Assembly (NCBI GenBank): GCA_021846945.1
Contig: JAJZVZ010000034.1
Location: forward strand, 1-35,812
Direction of reading: 5' to 3'
Source: Acidobacteriota bacterium
GTDB lineage: Bacteria; Acidobacteriota; Terriglobia; Terriglobales; Acidobacteriaceae
Length of the DNA stretch: 35,812 nucleotides
Shown: piece after piece, positions 24,939-32,640 of the stretch
Layout: each line of letters opens with the position of its first letter
How positions within the stretch are numbered: position 1 is the first letter of the stretch
Notes under the pieces: model-generated
The model's input: only the letters and a program-made list of their open reading frames with translations
The model's database searches: none
What the model was told of the DNA's origin: nothing
Made by a program: the position numbers and the translations under genes

Positions 24939-26408
24939 TCAAGAGACCGCAGTTTGCACACCCAGATTCAGCGCCGACGCAATCACGGTATTGAGAATTG
25001 TGAACACCTCTGATGCCGCCTGATAGCTTCGCTCGAACTGCTGCAGCGATGCCGCCTCGTCGTTGAGATTCACACTGGAAAGTGCGTTGTTCTGCGTCTG
25101 GAGCTGCGTCACCGAGGCATTCTGCGCGGTGTTCTCGGTCTGCACCTGCGCAACCGTCGAGCCCAGAGTCGTCACAAAGTTAGAGTAGTAACCCGAAGGA
25201 GTCAGCCCGCCCAGAAGCGTCTGCCCGCTCGCCAGAGTCGTCCCGCCGGGCAGCGTGAGTCCGCTCAGAATCGGCGGATCCCCAAGATCGGCCAGGTCGG
25301 CCATCGCCGTCGCGTTCGCGTTGTCGCCCGTCGCCGCTCCCGCCGCGGACGCCGCAATCCGGCTGGGGTCGGTCATCACAACGCTCATTGCCGCCGCGCT
25401 GCCCGCCACCTGCGTGGGACTTGAAAAGATATCGGCGCCGCTTGTCCCGTTCAAGTCCGTGCCCGCATGGTTCTGGGCATTCACCTCAACCGAAACGCCA
25501 TACGCCAGTTGATCGAGCGAGCCGAGTACGTTCGGAATGTCCTGGTCGCGTGCCGTCAGATACCCGCCCAGTTCGCCGCCCCCGCCGGCCAGTTGCGTGG
25601 TCACATCCGTCGTCCCCAGAAAGAAATGCGTAACGCCATCGACTGCTCCAGTCGTCAACGGAACGGTGGTCCCCTCGGAGACCAGCAACTGGCCGGAGGT
25701 CGTCGTAATCGACAAGCCATTGCCGCTCGTCGTCACCTGGTTGATCCCGATGAGTTGCGAAAGCTGGCTCAGATCCTGCTGGCGCATGTCTTCGAGAGCG
25801 CCGGCATCGCGGCTCGGCGAGGCGGATTCGATTTGCAGATTGAGTTGTGCGATCTCACCCGTCAGTGCATTCACCTGGGTCGCCGCCCCGGCAGCCTCCT
25901 GATTCAGCGCGGCACTTTGCGAGTTCAGACCGGCAGCGGCATTGGAGATATCACCCGCCAGCGTAGACGCCGTGGAAAGCACCTGCTGGCGGAGCGCATT
26001 GTTGGTTGGATCTGCTTCCAGAGACGAGAATGAGCTGAAGAAGCTGCTGATATCGTTTCCTATATCGCCAGCGCTCGAACCAGCTGAACCCGTGTCTGGC
26101 GTAAAGAGCGCCTCAATCGAGTTCAGTGCCGCCAGCCGCGTTCCCGAGGCCGAGGCCAGTTGTTGCTGCTGGTCCAGGCGGCCGGTCAGCACGCGATCCC
26201 GCACCGAGGTCGCGCCCGTCTCCGTCACGCCCGCCCCATTGGCGATCCCGTTGATCACAATGGGCGGGTTCTCCTGCCAGTTGGGCGTCTCCCGCGTGTA
26301 TCCGGAAGTGTTTGCGTTCGCGACGTTGTTGGCCACCACGTTCAGCGCCGCCTGATCGGCGTCCAAAGCCTGCGTGATTAATCCGAATGCGGAGCTAATT
26401 GTCCCCAT
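24939..26408 (-). CDS. flgK: Flagellar hook-associated protein 1
   Basis: The 489-residue first junction protein on the distal end of the hook. The N-terminal rod/hook motif is clear (ALNVVANNVANANTSGYTRE), and the C-terminal helix (LNDEAASLQQFERSYQAASEVFTILNTVIASALNLG) is the standard FlgK end. The central domain is rich in Ala, Gly, Ser and Thr, as in exported junction proteins. GAGGAG precedes the ATG at 26408; the frame is open upstream without family sequence. Its start overlaps the end of the flgN-like chaperone gene by 14 bp, so the chaperone and its expected client are coupled. Confidence 0.93.
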   Translation of the reverse strand: MGTISSAFGLITQALDADQAALNVVANNVANANTSGYTRETPNWQENPPIVINGIANGAGVTETGATSVRDRVLTGRLDQQQQLASASGTRLAALNSIEALFTPDTGSAGSSAGDIGNDISSFFSSFSSLEADPTNNALRQQVLSTASTLAGDISNAAAGLNSQSAALNQEAAGAATQVNALTGEIAQLNLQIESASPSRDAGALEDMRQQDLSQLSQLIGINQVTTSGNGLSITTTSGQLLVSEGTTVPLTTGAVDGVTHFFLGTTDVTTQLAGGGGELGGYLTARDQDIPNVLGSLDQLAYGVSVEVNAQNHAGTDLNGTSGADIFSSPTQVAGSAAAMSVVMTDPSRIAASAAGAATGDNANATAMADLADLGDPPILSGLTLPGGTTLASGQTLLGGLTPSGYYSNFVTTLGSTVAQVQTENTAQNASVTQLQTQNNALSSVNLNDEAASLQQFERSYQAASEVFTILNTVIASALNLGVQTAVS

Positions 26409-26754
26409 GCCTGCTCCTCGTGCCATTCCGGTCCCAGCCTGCCGCCTGCCCGTACTCAAACCGCCCTTCACGCAAATCACGCAAGCGCCGCATGACGCCC
26501 AAATTCGCGCGGGTTGCACCGAGGACACGCTCCAACACCGCCATCTCCCCCGTGGCCTCGCGCGCCTGGCAAGCCAATCGCCTCCGCTGCCCCGCATGCA
26601 TGGCTTCCAGATCCCGGTTCAGCGCCTGGCACGACAATGCCAACTCCTCAAGCCTGTCCGCGTCCAGAAGAGCCAGCGCCCGCGATGCTTCCGCTACCAG
26701 ATTCCTCAGCGCTGGTTGCTCCCCGCGCTCTTTGATCCCATGCATCGCTCGCAT
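26395..26754 (-). CDS. flgN: FlgN-like flagellar export chaperone
   Basis: A 119-residue, mostly helical, charged protein located between flgM and flgK, the usual place of flgN. FlgN chaperones guard the C-terminal helices of FlgK and FlgL before export. The sequence is a set of leucine/alanine-rich helices (LRNLVAEASRALALLDADRLEELA, ATGEMAVLERVLG), and FlgN proteins are poorly conserved, so the name rests on position, size and helical make-up. A Met at 26745 is an alternative start. The gene ends inside the flgK start. Confidence 0.65.
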   Translation of the reverse strand: MRAMHGIKERGEQPALRNLVAEASRALALLDADRLEELALSCQALNRDLEAMHAGQRRRLACQAREATGEMAVLERVLGATRANLGVMRRLRDLREGRFEYGQAAGWDRNGTRSRHGDN

Positions 26755-26822
26755 TCCTTTCGCTCCCGCCGCAATCCATCCTTGCCGTTTCCGTCGCGGA
26801 TGGCCCCCAGGTCAGCCGCGAA

Positions 26823-27116
26823 TCAGCGCTCCGCCCCCAGCATGGCGTCCACCAGCCTGGAAGCCACCGCCGACGCCGGCACATGGTAGATCCCCGCAGC
26901 CAGCGCCGTCTGAATCGCGGCCACCTTGTCCGCGCGCACGCCTGCTTCCGACGCCGCCAGCGAAACCTTGCTTCCCGCGCTGCTCAGCGTCGCCTGATCC
27001 GTACCCAGAATCTCTCCCGCAGCGCTTGAAGTACTCTTCGGTGCAGCGGCTGCAGGCGCCGCCTGAGCTGGTCCAAGAATTGATCTCAATCCATCCAGTC
27101 CGTTGCGAATGTCCAT
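26823..27116 (-). CDS. flgM: Anti-sigma-28 factor FlgM
   Basis: A 97-residue regulator that holds sigma-28 (FliA) inactive until the hook is complete and FlgM is exported. The C-terminal sigma-binding region is recognisable (VRADKVAAIQTALAAGIYHVPASAVASRLVDAML), and the N-terminal half is Ala/Ser-rich and flexible, as expected for an exported unfolded protein. The ATG at 27116 is preferred over 27122 because AAGGGG at 27125-27130 is 8 nt upstream of it. A sigma-28 promoter lies immediately upstream, giving autogenous control of the late genes. Confidence 0.88.
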   Translation of the reverse strand: MDIRNGLDGLRSILGPAQAAPAAAAPKSTSSAAGEILGTDQATLSSAGSKVSLAASEAGVRADKVAAIQTALAAGIYHVPASAVASRLVDAMLGAER

Positions 27117-27138
27117 ACGCATAGCCCCTTACCGGGTT

Positions 27139-27165
27139 CTATCGGCAGTTTCGTCGAGGACTGTA
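27139..27165 (-). promoter_or_regulatory. Sigma-28 (FliA) promoter for flgM-flgN-flgK-flgL
   Basis: On the minus strand the sequence reads TACAGTCC, an 11-nt spacer, then GCCGATAG. The -10 element matches seven of eight bases of the sigma-28 consensus GCCGATAA, and the -35 matches five of eight of TAAAGTTT, at exactly the standard spacing. It lies between the flgJ stop and the flgM ribosome site, the expected place for the late flagellar operon promoter. Confidence 0.75.
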
Positions 27166-27166
27166 G

Positions 27167-27511
27167 CTATCGAGGCGATCTCAAGTTGATTTTGCTGTGT
27201 ACATTCCTGGTTCCCTGCCCGGCTTTGTTGATTGCGCCGGAATGGGAGAGATCCTGTACGATGCGGTCCGCAATCCCAAAGCCTCCCTGCTCGCTCAAAG
27301 CCCGTCCCAGCGCCTCCGACGCGTACTCCGTCAGCGCTCCGCCCGATCCGGAACCGTCTTCTCCCGTCAGGGCATCGCCGGCGGTCATTGGCTTCAACAA
27401 TTCCTTCATGATTTCAGCCTCAAACTCATGAACTGCAAGCACTAAACGCGGCGCATTTCCACTTGCCGGCTGCGCCATCCTTGCGTCCCCGCCTATAGAA
27501 GCGAGATGCAT
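27167..27511 (-). CDS. flgJ: FlgJ-type rod-binding protein (no muramidase domain)
   Basis: A 114-residue protein equal to the N-terminal rod-capping/rod-binding half of FlgJ, which helps rod proteins assemble in the periplasm. The core VHEFEAEIMKELLKPM is the family hallmark, and the C-terminal YASEALGRALSEQGGFGIADRIV completes the domain. The peptidoglycan-cutting domain found in gammaproteobacterial FlgJ is absent, as in many other phyla; a separate enzyme must open the wall. GGAG precedes the ATG at 27511. It lies 36 bp after flgI, in the conserved flgH-flgI-flgJ order. Confidence 0.88.
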   Translation of the reverse strand: MHLASIGGDARMAQPASGNAPRLVLAVHEFEAEIMKELLKPMTAGDALTGEDGSGSGGALTEYASEALGRALSEQGGFGIADRIVQDLSHSGAINKAGQGTRNVHSKINLRSPR

Positions 27512-27547
27512 CCCCCTGCTCCTTCCTTGCGTTCTCGTACCCTGCCG

Positions 27548-28708
27548 CTAAAGCACTTCGAGGTCGGCCTCCAGGGCGCCGGCCTCCTTCATCGCCTGCA
27601 GGATCGAGATCACGTCACGCGCGCCCGCACCGATCCGCTGCAACTCCTGAACCAGATCCTCCACTGTGGCTCCCTCCTTCAGGTCAATGCGGTTCACCGG
27701 CTTGTCATCCGACTGCACCGTCGTCTGCCGCACCACCTGCGTGGCTCCTGAAGAGAAACCGTTGGGCTGCGAAACCTCAACCTGCGAGATCACATTTACG
27801 CTCAGCCCGCCATGCAGAATCGAAACCGGCTGCAGACGTACCGTGCCGCCAATCACCACCGTTCCGGTCCGCTCATCCACGACCACGCGGGCGCGTGGAT
27901 AGACCTCAACCTGGGTGCCCTCCACGCGATCAAGCAGTGCCGCCACATCCTGCCCTGGCGCCGCCGCGACTGCCACGCGTCGGCTATCAACAGCACGGGC
28001 ACTGGCCGATCCGAGGGTTCTGTTGATGGCCGCGGCCATCTGCTCGGCCGTATGAAAGTCGGCATTGTTCAGCACGATGACGATGGTGCGCATATCCTTC
28101 AGGTCGAAGGGCACCGTCCGCTCCACCAGCGCACCGTTGGGAATGCGCCCCGTGGTGGGATGATTCATCTGCTGGGCATTGCCTGCCGCCGCGACCATGT
28201 AGCCGCCCAGCACCAGCGAACCCTGGGCCTGCGCATAGATCTGCCCATCCGGACCGTAGAGCGGGGTCATCAGCAGGATGCCGCCCTCCAGCGAGCGCGC
28301 ATCGCCAGCCGAAGAGACCGTTACATCGATCCTGGAGCCGGGCTGGCTGAAAGGCGGCAGCGTGGCCACCACGAAGACACCGGCCATGTTCTTCACCTGC
28401 ATATTCATCGCACTCAGGGTGCCAGTCTGAGGAACGGTGATTCCCATCCGCTCCAGCACGGAAAGCAGCGTCTGCGCGGGAAAAACCGTCTGCTGGCTGT
28501 CGCCGGTGCCGCGCAACCCCACCACCAGGCCGTAGCCCACCAGCTGGTTTTCGCGAATCCCTTCAATGCTCGCCACATCCTTCACCCGCGCCAGCCGCGG
28601 CGTGGGCGCAGGCTCGGACCACGCCGGCAAGGCAGCCAGCACCAACGCCACGCCCGCCGCCCGCGTAACCTTCGCGACAACGAACCTCCGGATTTCGAAC
28701 ATTCGCAT
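27548..28708 (-). CDS. flgI: Flagellar P-ring protein FlgI
   Basis: The periplasmic P-ring protein, about 386 residues, that forms the bushing around the rod in the peptidoglycan layer. A signal peptide is followed by the family sequence VKDVASIEGIRENQLVGYGLVVGLRGTGD, GITVPQTGTLSAMNMQVKNMAGVFVVATLPPFSQPG and the terminal VEDLVQELQRIGAGARDVISILQAMKEAGAL. Several starts are possible (ATG at 28729, 28708, 28702, TTG at 28741); 28708 gives a normal signal peptide. Upstream lies a degenerate heptamer repeat array that fills most of the flgH-flgI gap. Confidence 0.93.
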   Translation of the reverse strand: MRMFEIRRFVVAKVTRAAGVALVLAALPAWSEPAPTPRLARVKDVASIEGIRENQLVGYGLVVGLRGTGDSQQTVFPAQTLLSVLERMGITVPQTGTLSAMNMQVKNMAGVFVVATLPPFSQPGSRIDVTVSSAGDARSLEGGILLMTPLYGPDGQIYAQAQGSLVLGGYMVAAAGNAQQMNHPTTGRIPNGALVERTVPFDLKDMRTIVIVLNNADFHTAEQMAAAINRTLGSASARAVDSRRVAVAAAPGQDVAALLDRVEGTQVEVYPRARVVVDERTGTVVIGGTVRLQPVSILHGGLSVNVISQVEVSQPNGFSSGATQVVRQTTVQSDDKPVNRIDLKEGATVEDLVQELQRIGAGARDVISILQAMKEAGALEADLEVL

Positions 28709-28739
28709 TCCGAGCACCCATCTCCCCATCGGCAACCTC

Positions 28740-28795
28740 AACCCCTGTCCTTTTCCCCTTGCTCCCTGCTCCCTGCCCCCTGATCCCTGTTCCCT
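28740..28795 (-). repeat. Heptanucleotide tandem repeat array, flgH-flgI gap
   Basis: On the plus strand five clean copies run in register from 28761 to 28795: GCTCCCT, GCTCCCT, GCCCCCT, GATCCCT, GTTCCCT (minus-strand form AGGGNNC). About three more decayed copies extend to 28740. The period of seven and the constant CCCT with variable first three bases are clear. It occupies the spacer before flgI. Confidence 0.8.
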
Positions 28796-28800
28796 TTCCG

Positions 28801-29523
28801 TTAAAACACCACCAGCTTTTCCAGAAAGCGCACCAACGGGCTTTGCCGGTAGGTGGAGTCGTTGACGATGCCCTTGCCGGTGACCTCAAGCTCCAGATCG
28901 GTCATGGCCGTGGACAGCACCTGGTTTTGCGCGCTCACGTCCTCCGGACGCACCAGCCCGCGCAGCCGGATCAGTTGGGTCTGCTGCGAGAAAGTCAACT
29001 GCCGTGTCGCTTGGACCACCAGCATGCCGTTGGGCAGCACATCCACCACCTCCGCGCCGAAGGTCGTCACCAGGCTGGAGTTGGTCGTGCTCTGGCCCTG
29101 AGCGGTCAGCCCGGAAGCCGCGTTCATGCCGACCAGATTCTGCAAGTTGTTCGAAGTCTTGAGCGCTCCGAACAGGGACGTCAGCCCGGAGTTGGCGCTC
29201 GACGAACGGGAGTTTTTCACCTGGCCGTCGGTTGATGCCTCCAGACTCTCGGTCACCACAATCGAGATCACATCGTGCAGCCGGAATGCCTTGGCGTCGG
29301 TGCTCAGCCGCACCAGCCTGCCCTCCGGCGACCAGATGGAACCCGGCGTTCGGATCTCCGCCGCCTGTTGCTCTCGTACCCGCTCGACGTAGGACTCGAG
29401 CGCCGTCTCCGGCGGCGTGGCCCTGGTCAGCCCCGCCTTCGATCTCTTCCCGATATGCCCCGGGAATCCCCGGGCCGGCACCGCGCACAGGCAGAGCGCG
29501 ATGACCCATGGAGCAGCTTTCAT
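28801..29523 (-). CDS. flgH: Flagellar L-ring protein FlgH
   Basis: The outer-membrane L-ring protein, 240 residues, which together with FlgI forms the bearing for the rod. Family blocks include SIWSPEGRLVRLSTDAKAFRLHDVISIVVTE, VDVLPNGMLVVQATRQLTFSQQTQLIRLRGLVRPEDVSAQN and the C-terminal GKGIVNDSTYRQSPLVRFLEKLVVF. Most FlgH proteins are lipoproteins; here the signal sequence contains ALCLCAVPARG and no good lipobox. The ATG at 29523 overlaps the flgA stop (ATGA), with GGGGAG upstream. The presence of both FlgH and FlgI shows a two-membrane envelope. Confidence 0.92.
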   Translation of the reverse strand: MKAAPWVIALCLCAVPARGFPGHIGKRSKAGLTRATPPETALESYVERVREQQAAEIRTPGSIWSPEGRLVRLSTDAKAFRLHDVISIVVTESLEASTDGQVKNSRSSSANSGLTSLFGALKTSNNLQNLVGMNAASGLTAQGQSTTNSSLVTTFGAEVVDVLPNGMLVVQATRQLTFSQQTQLIRLRGLVRPEDVSAQNQVLSTAMTDLELEVTGKGIVNDSTYRQSPLVRFLEKLVVF

Positions 29524-30035
29524 GGCCGTACTCCCCAATCCGGCGCAAGCGCCGCCCGGCCCGGCCCCTGAGCTACCGCGCGCACCACCTTGCCGCCAAC
29601 TTGCAGCCGCACCCGGAAGGCAGCCCCCGCCACCGCCGGCTCTAAAGCTACTGCCTCCAGACGCACATCAACGACGGCCGTATTCTCCTCGACGATCAGC
29701 TTTTCCCCGGCGCGAATCGCGGGGGCGAAGCTCTTGAGCCCGTCCGGCTTCGCGCCACCCACCTTGGCCTGCCGGGGCTCAGCGCTCTGGCCTGCCGCCA
29801 GCACCAGACGCCCCGGGCCACCGGGGTTGCCGGGGTCGCGCAGAAGCAGCCAGCGGTTGCCGTTCTGCGGATCGTCAATCTCCCGGACCACAGCTCCCGC
29901 GGATTCCTCCTGAACAGCTATCCACGCCGAGGTCAACGGCACGCGCGGCCAGCCGCGCGTTAGCCCGTCTGTCTGCGCAATTGCCGGGAGCGCCACCAAA
30001 GCCACCTGACCCAGACACGCCTTCCATCCCCTCAT
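29520..30035 (-). CDS. flgA: Flagellar P-ring assembly chaperone FlgA
   Basis: A periplasmic chaperone of 171 residues that assists FlgI assembly. It has a signal peptide (to about AIAQ) and a C-terminal SAF-type domain: the IRAGEKLIVEENTAVVDVRLEAVALEPAVAGAAFRVRL stretch followed by VGGKVVRAVAQGPGRAAL. The N-terminal half is less conserved and contains an insert rich in Gly and Pro. It is coupled to flgH by an ATGA overlap, and lies 45 bp after flgG. Confidence 0.85.
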   Translation of the reverse strand: MRGWKACLGQVALVALPAIAQTDGLTRGWPRVPLTSAWIAVQEESAGAVVREIDDPQNGNRWLLLRDPGNPGGPGRLVLAAGQSAEPRQAKVGGAKPDGLKSFAPAIRAGEKLIVEENTAVVDVRLEAVALEPAVAGAAFRVRLQVGGKVVRAVAQGPGRAALAPDWGVRP

Positions 30036-30080
30036 CCTTTTGCCCCTCCAGTGGTCAATTACTAAAGAAATACATGCAAT

Positions 30081-30869
30081 TTATTGCGCCATGTTATTGA
30101 CTTGCGAATACATGTCGTCCGCGGCTTTGATGACCTTGGAGTTCGATTCGTAGGCCCTCTGCGCCAGCACCATCTGGACAAACTCCGCCACGACGTCCAC
30201 ATTCGAGTTTTCAAGGTATCCCTGCTGCAGAGTTCCCAACCCCTGCGGACCGCCGGGGTTGTCAAGCAGCGGATCGCCGGAGCTGAGCGTCGCCCGCAAA
30301 AGGTTCGATCCCACACTTTCAAGGCCACCTGGATTGGGAAAGGTCGCCAGTTGGATCTGACCGAGCTGCGAAGGGTTCTGCTGGCCGGGCAGGGTTGCGT
30401 TCACCACTCCATACTGCGTGATGGTCACCGACGTGGCGTTGGGAGGAATAGTGATACTGGGCACCAACGGATCGCCGTCGGTGGTCACGATCATCCCCTG
30501 GTTGTTCAGATGAAACTGGCCGGCGCGGGTATAGGCAATCGTCCCGTCGGGCCGTTGCACCTGAAAAAATCCGGCGCCTTCGATGGCAACGTCCAGTGAG
30601 TTGTCGGTCTCATTCAGAGAACCCTGGGTATTGATGACCTCGGTCGCCGCCGATTTCGTGCCCAGGCCGATCTGCAGCCCGGCCGAGATCGTCGACTGGC
30701 TTTGCGCCGCGCCCGGCGTGACCAGGTTCTGGTAGATCATGTCCTGAAACTGGAGGCGCAACTGGCGAAAGCCCGTGGTGGACGAGTTGGCCAGATTGTT
30801 GGCAATCGTATCCAGGTTCATCTGCTGTGCACTCATGCCGCTGGCGGCCGTATACAAGGCTTGAATCAT
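30081..30869 (-). CDS. flgG: Flagellar distal rod protein FlgG
   Basis: The 262-residue distal rod protein, exported by the flagellar type III system. It starts IQALYTAASGMSAQQMNLDTIANNLANSSTTGFR, the classic rod motif. It has the central VAIEGAGFFQVQRPDGTIAYTRAGQFHLNNQG block and ends LENSNVDVVAEFVQMVLAQRAYESNSKVIKAADDM, the standard FlgG end. The upstream gap to flgF holds heptamer repeats. Confidence 0.96.
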   Translation of the reverse strand: MIQALYTAASGMSAQQMNLDTIANNLANSSTTGFRQLRLQFQDMIYQNLVTPGAAQSQSTISAGLQIGLGTKSAATEVINTQGSLNETDNSLDVAIEGAGFFQVQRPDGTIAYTRAGQFHLNNQGMIVTTDGDPLVPSITIPPNATSVTITQYGVVNATLPGQQNPSQLGQIQLATFPNPGGLESVGSNLLRATLSSGDPLLDNPGGPQGLGTLQQGYLENSNVDVVAEFVQMVLAQRAYESNSKVIKAADDMYSQVNNMAQ

Positions 30870-30880
30870 CGTTTCTCCGT

Positions 30881-30908
30881 TCTCAGTTACCAGTTACTAG
30901 TTATCAGT
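30881..30908 (-). repeat. Heptanucleotide tandem repeat array upstream of flgG
   Basis: Four contiguous 7-bp copies on the plus strand: TCTCAGT, TACCAGT, TACTAGT, TATCAGT (minus-strand forms ACTGATA, ACTAGTA, ACTGGTA, ACTGAGA). The unit is different from the AGGGNNC type but has the same period. It ends 12 bp before the flgG start codon. Confidence 0.75.
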
Positions 30909-31041
30909 GGTCAGAGATCTGCCACAGTTCATCAGGCATCCGCGTTCGCAGCTTCTTCCAGCGTTGAGGTAGTTTCCAGGACATCCCGGAAATCTCTGAT
31001 AATCGTTCATCCCATGAACCTCCCCGCAAGCACTGACAACT

Positions 31042-31069
31042 GCTCCCTGGCCCCTGATCCCTGTTCCCT
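31042..31069 (-). repeat. Heptanucleotide tandem repeat array after flgF
   Basis: Four contiguous copies on the plus strand: GCTCCCT, GGCCCCT, GATCCCT, GTTCCCT. The last two and the first match units of the array before flgI, in the same order and orientation. It starts 7 bp after the flgF stop in transcription order, and with the array at 30881-30908 it flanks about 130 bp of non-coding sequence. Confidence 0.8.
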
Positions 31070-31075
31070 CAAAAC

Positions 31076-31813
31076 TCACACTCTCGGCAAATCCTCGGTC
31101 GCAAATTTATTGAACTCGGTGTGGAAGACGGTCAGTGCCCGCTGCATCATCTCGGCCTCGCGCTGCATCACGACCAGATCCAGCGAGCCCTGCACAACAT
31201 CCTGATTCGCCGCCTCGACCGCCCCCTGATGCACGGAAGCGCTCGATGAGATGACCGGCTTGACGCCCTGCGGCGCGACGTAGCGGTCAGACCCTTCGGG
31301 CGTGAGTTGCGTACCGGTGGGAAAAGCAAAGACGCCCACCGTGGCAACGGCGCCGCCCGCCACCGAAACCACCCCGTCCGCGCCTACCGTCACCGCGCCC
31401 GGCGGAATCGGAATCGGCTTACCGACCGCCGAAAGGACCGGCTCGCCCGCCGCCGTCACCACCTGCCCGCTCCGGCCGCGGTGGAAGCTGCCGTCTCGCG
31501 TGTAGCGGATTCCGTTGGCCGTCTGAATCGCAAAGAATCCCGCGCCTTCAATGGCCAGGTCGAGCGGATTGCCGGTCTGCTGGAGCGCGCCCTGGCCGAG
31601 ATTGAGCCGGTCACCGCCCAGAAGTCCGTAATTGTTCACGGTTTCGCCCAGTTGCGAATCCGCCGCACCCTGCCCAAGCAACACGGAGCGAAAGTACTCG
31701 CGCTCCGCGCGGTAGCCGGGCGTCTGCGCGTTGGCCAGATTCGACGCCGCCGTATCCAGCGCCTGCGTCCTCGCTACCAGCCCGGTCATCGCCGCATAGT
31801 AGCCGCTGTCCAT
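31076..31813 (-). CDS. flgF: Flagellar proximal rod protein FlgF
   Basis: A 245-residue rod protein of the FlgF/FlgG family, the first of the rod genes in this cluster. It begins MDSGYYAAMTGLVARTQALDTAASNLANAQTPGYR, the rod motif. It contains LAIEGAGFFAIQTANGIRYTRDGSFHRGRSG, and ends QDVVQGSLDLVVMQREAEMMQRALTVFHTEFNKFATEDL. The ATG at 31813 with AGGAGG at good spacing is chosen over an open frame that reaches 32029. It is shorter than FlgG and less like it at the C-terminus, which is why I call it FlgF. Confidence 0.9.
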   Translation of the reverse strand: MDSGYYAAMTGLVARTQALDTAASNLANAQTPGYRAEREYFRSVLLGQGAADSQLGETVNNYGLLGGDRLNLGQGALQQTGNPLDLAIEGAGFFAIQTANGIRYTRDGSFHRGRSGQVVTAAGEPVLSAVGKPIPIPPGAVTVGADGVVSVAGGAVATVGVFAFPTGTQLTPEGSDRYVAPQGVKPVISSSASVHQGAVEAANQDVVQGSLDLVVMQREAEMMQRALTVFHTEFNKFATEDLPRV

Positions 31814-32058
31814 CGAATGCCTCCTGCAGGAAGGGATCGTGCAGAAGGCGTGCCGAAATCGGGCAGAGAAGATTAGAGGGAGATCATGGAACGGATTCAG
31901 GACGGTTGGAAAAAGGGAGTGCAGCCGACTCGTAGGAATCAGTGATGCAGGCCGGTTTGCTCCAGCGGGGCCCGAATCAGAAATATTCGAGATGAGCGAC
32001 CCAGCAACGCCGGGCTCGCCTTCACCCATCTATCCCCGGGGACATGAAAGGCGGAGCA

Positions 32059-32544
32059 TTATCGCAGTCCGTCACAGACGATGGTGACCGCGAAGCTGGC
32101 GCCGTCGAACCGGTAACGATGCCGCAACTGAAACTCGGGCGCCTGCACATGCAGCCGGTAGTCGCTGCCGGTAATCACAGCCGGGACCGACAATCCGCAG
32201 TGAGCCGCCAGCTCCGGCACCTTGCCCTTCCAGGCTCCGGCCAGCATGTTGCAGATTTCGCCGACACCGTCCTTCACGATGTCGTCGACCTCCGCGAATT
32301 CCACGCCCGTCATGCGCCCGGCGATCGCAAGCGCGGCGCTGATCCCCATACTGAAGACGCAGGCTCCGCTCAGCGCTCCGCCAAAGCCCACTACCGCGGT
32401 CACCGCCTCCGGCTCCTGAGCGAGCGGTCCCGGCTCGCGGGTGCAGTGTACGCCCAGCATCAGATCGAAGACCTCTTCTATGGTTGCATCCAGATTCCGC
32501 GGATCGGCAATCAGGCCCACGGATTCACGCAAAGATACCGGCAT
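32059..32544 (-). CDS. cheX: CheX-type chemotaxis phosphatase
   Basis: A 161-residue protein of the CheC/CheX/FliY family, predicted to dephosphorylate CheY-P. The active-site helix with Glu-x2-Asn is present once (VGEICNMLAGAWKGKVPE), as in CheX rather than two-site CheC. A strand with FGGALSGACVFSMG precedes it. The ATG at 32544 has GGGGG upstream; another Met lies at 32556. It is directly downstream of cheY, which fits a kinase-independent off-switch for the same regulator. A 245-bp gap without a gene separates it from flgF. Confidence 0.85.
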   Translation of the reverse strand: MPVSLRESVGLIADPRNLDATIEEVFDLMLGVHCTREPGPLAQEPEAVTAVVGFGGALSGACVFSMGISAALAIAGRMTGVEFAEVDDIVKDGVGEICNMLAGAWKGKVPELAAHCGLSVPAVITGSDYRLHVQAPEFQLRHRYRFDGASFAVTIVCDGLR

Positions 32545-32640
32545 CCCATCCCCCATTTCGCCTTTGGCGCTCTCAGGCCGCCGGCAAGAACTGCGCCGCG
32601 CACCACGCGGCCGCGCTGCGCTTTCCGGCCTCCGTCTCCT

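Noticed and set aside
28740..31069. CRISPR array interpretation of the short repeats
   Set aside because: Units are 7 bp, contiguous and degenerate with no unique spacers and no cas genes.
30897..31079. 60-codon open frame between flgF and flgG
   Set aside because: It runs through the heptamer repeats at both ends and has no ribosome site; treated as repeat-bearing spacer.
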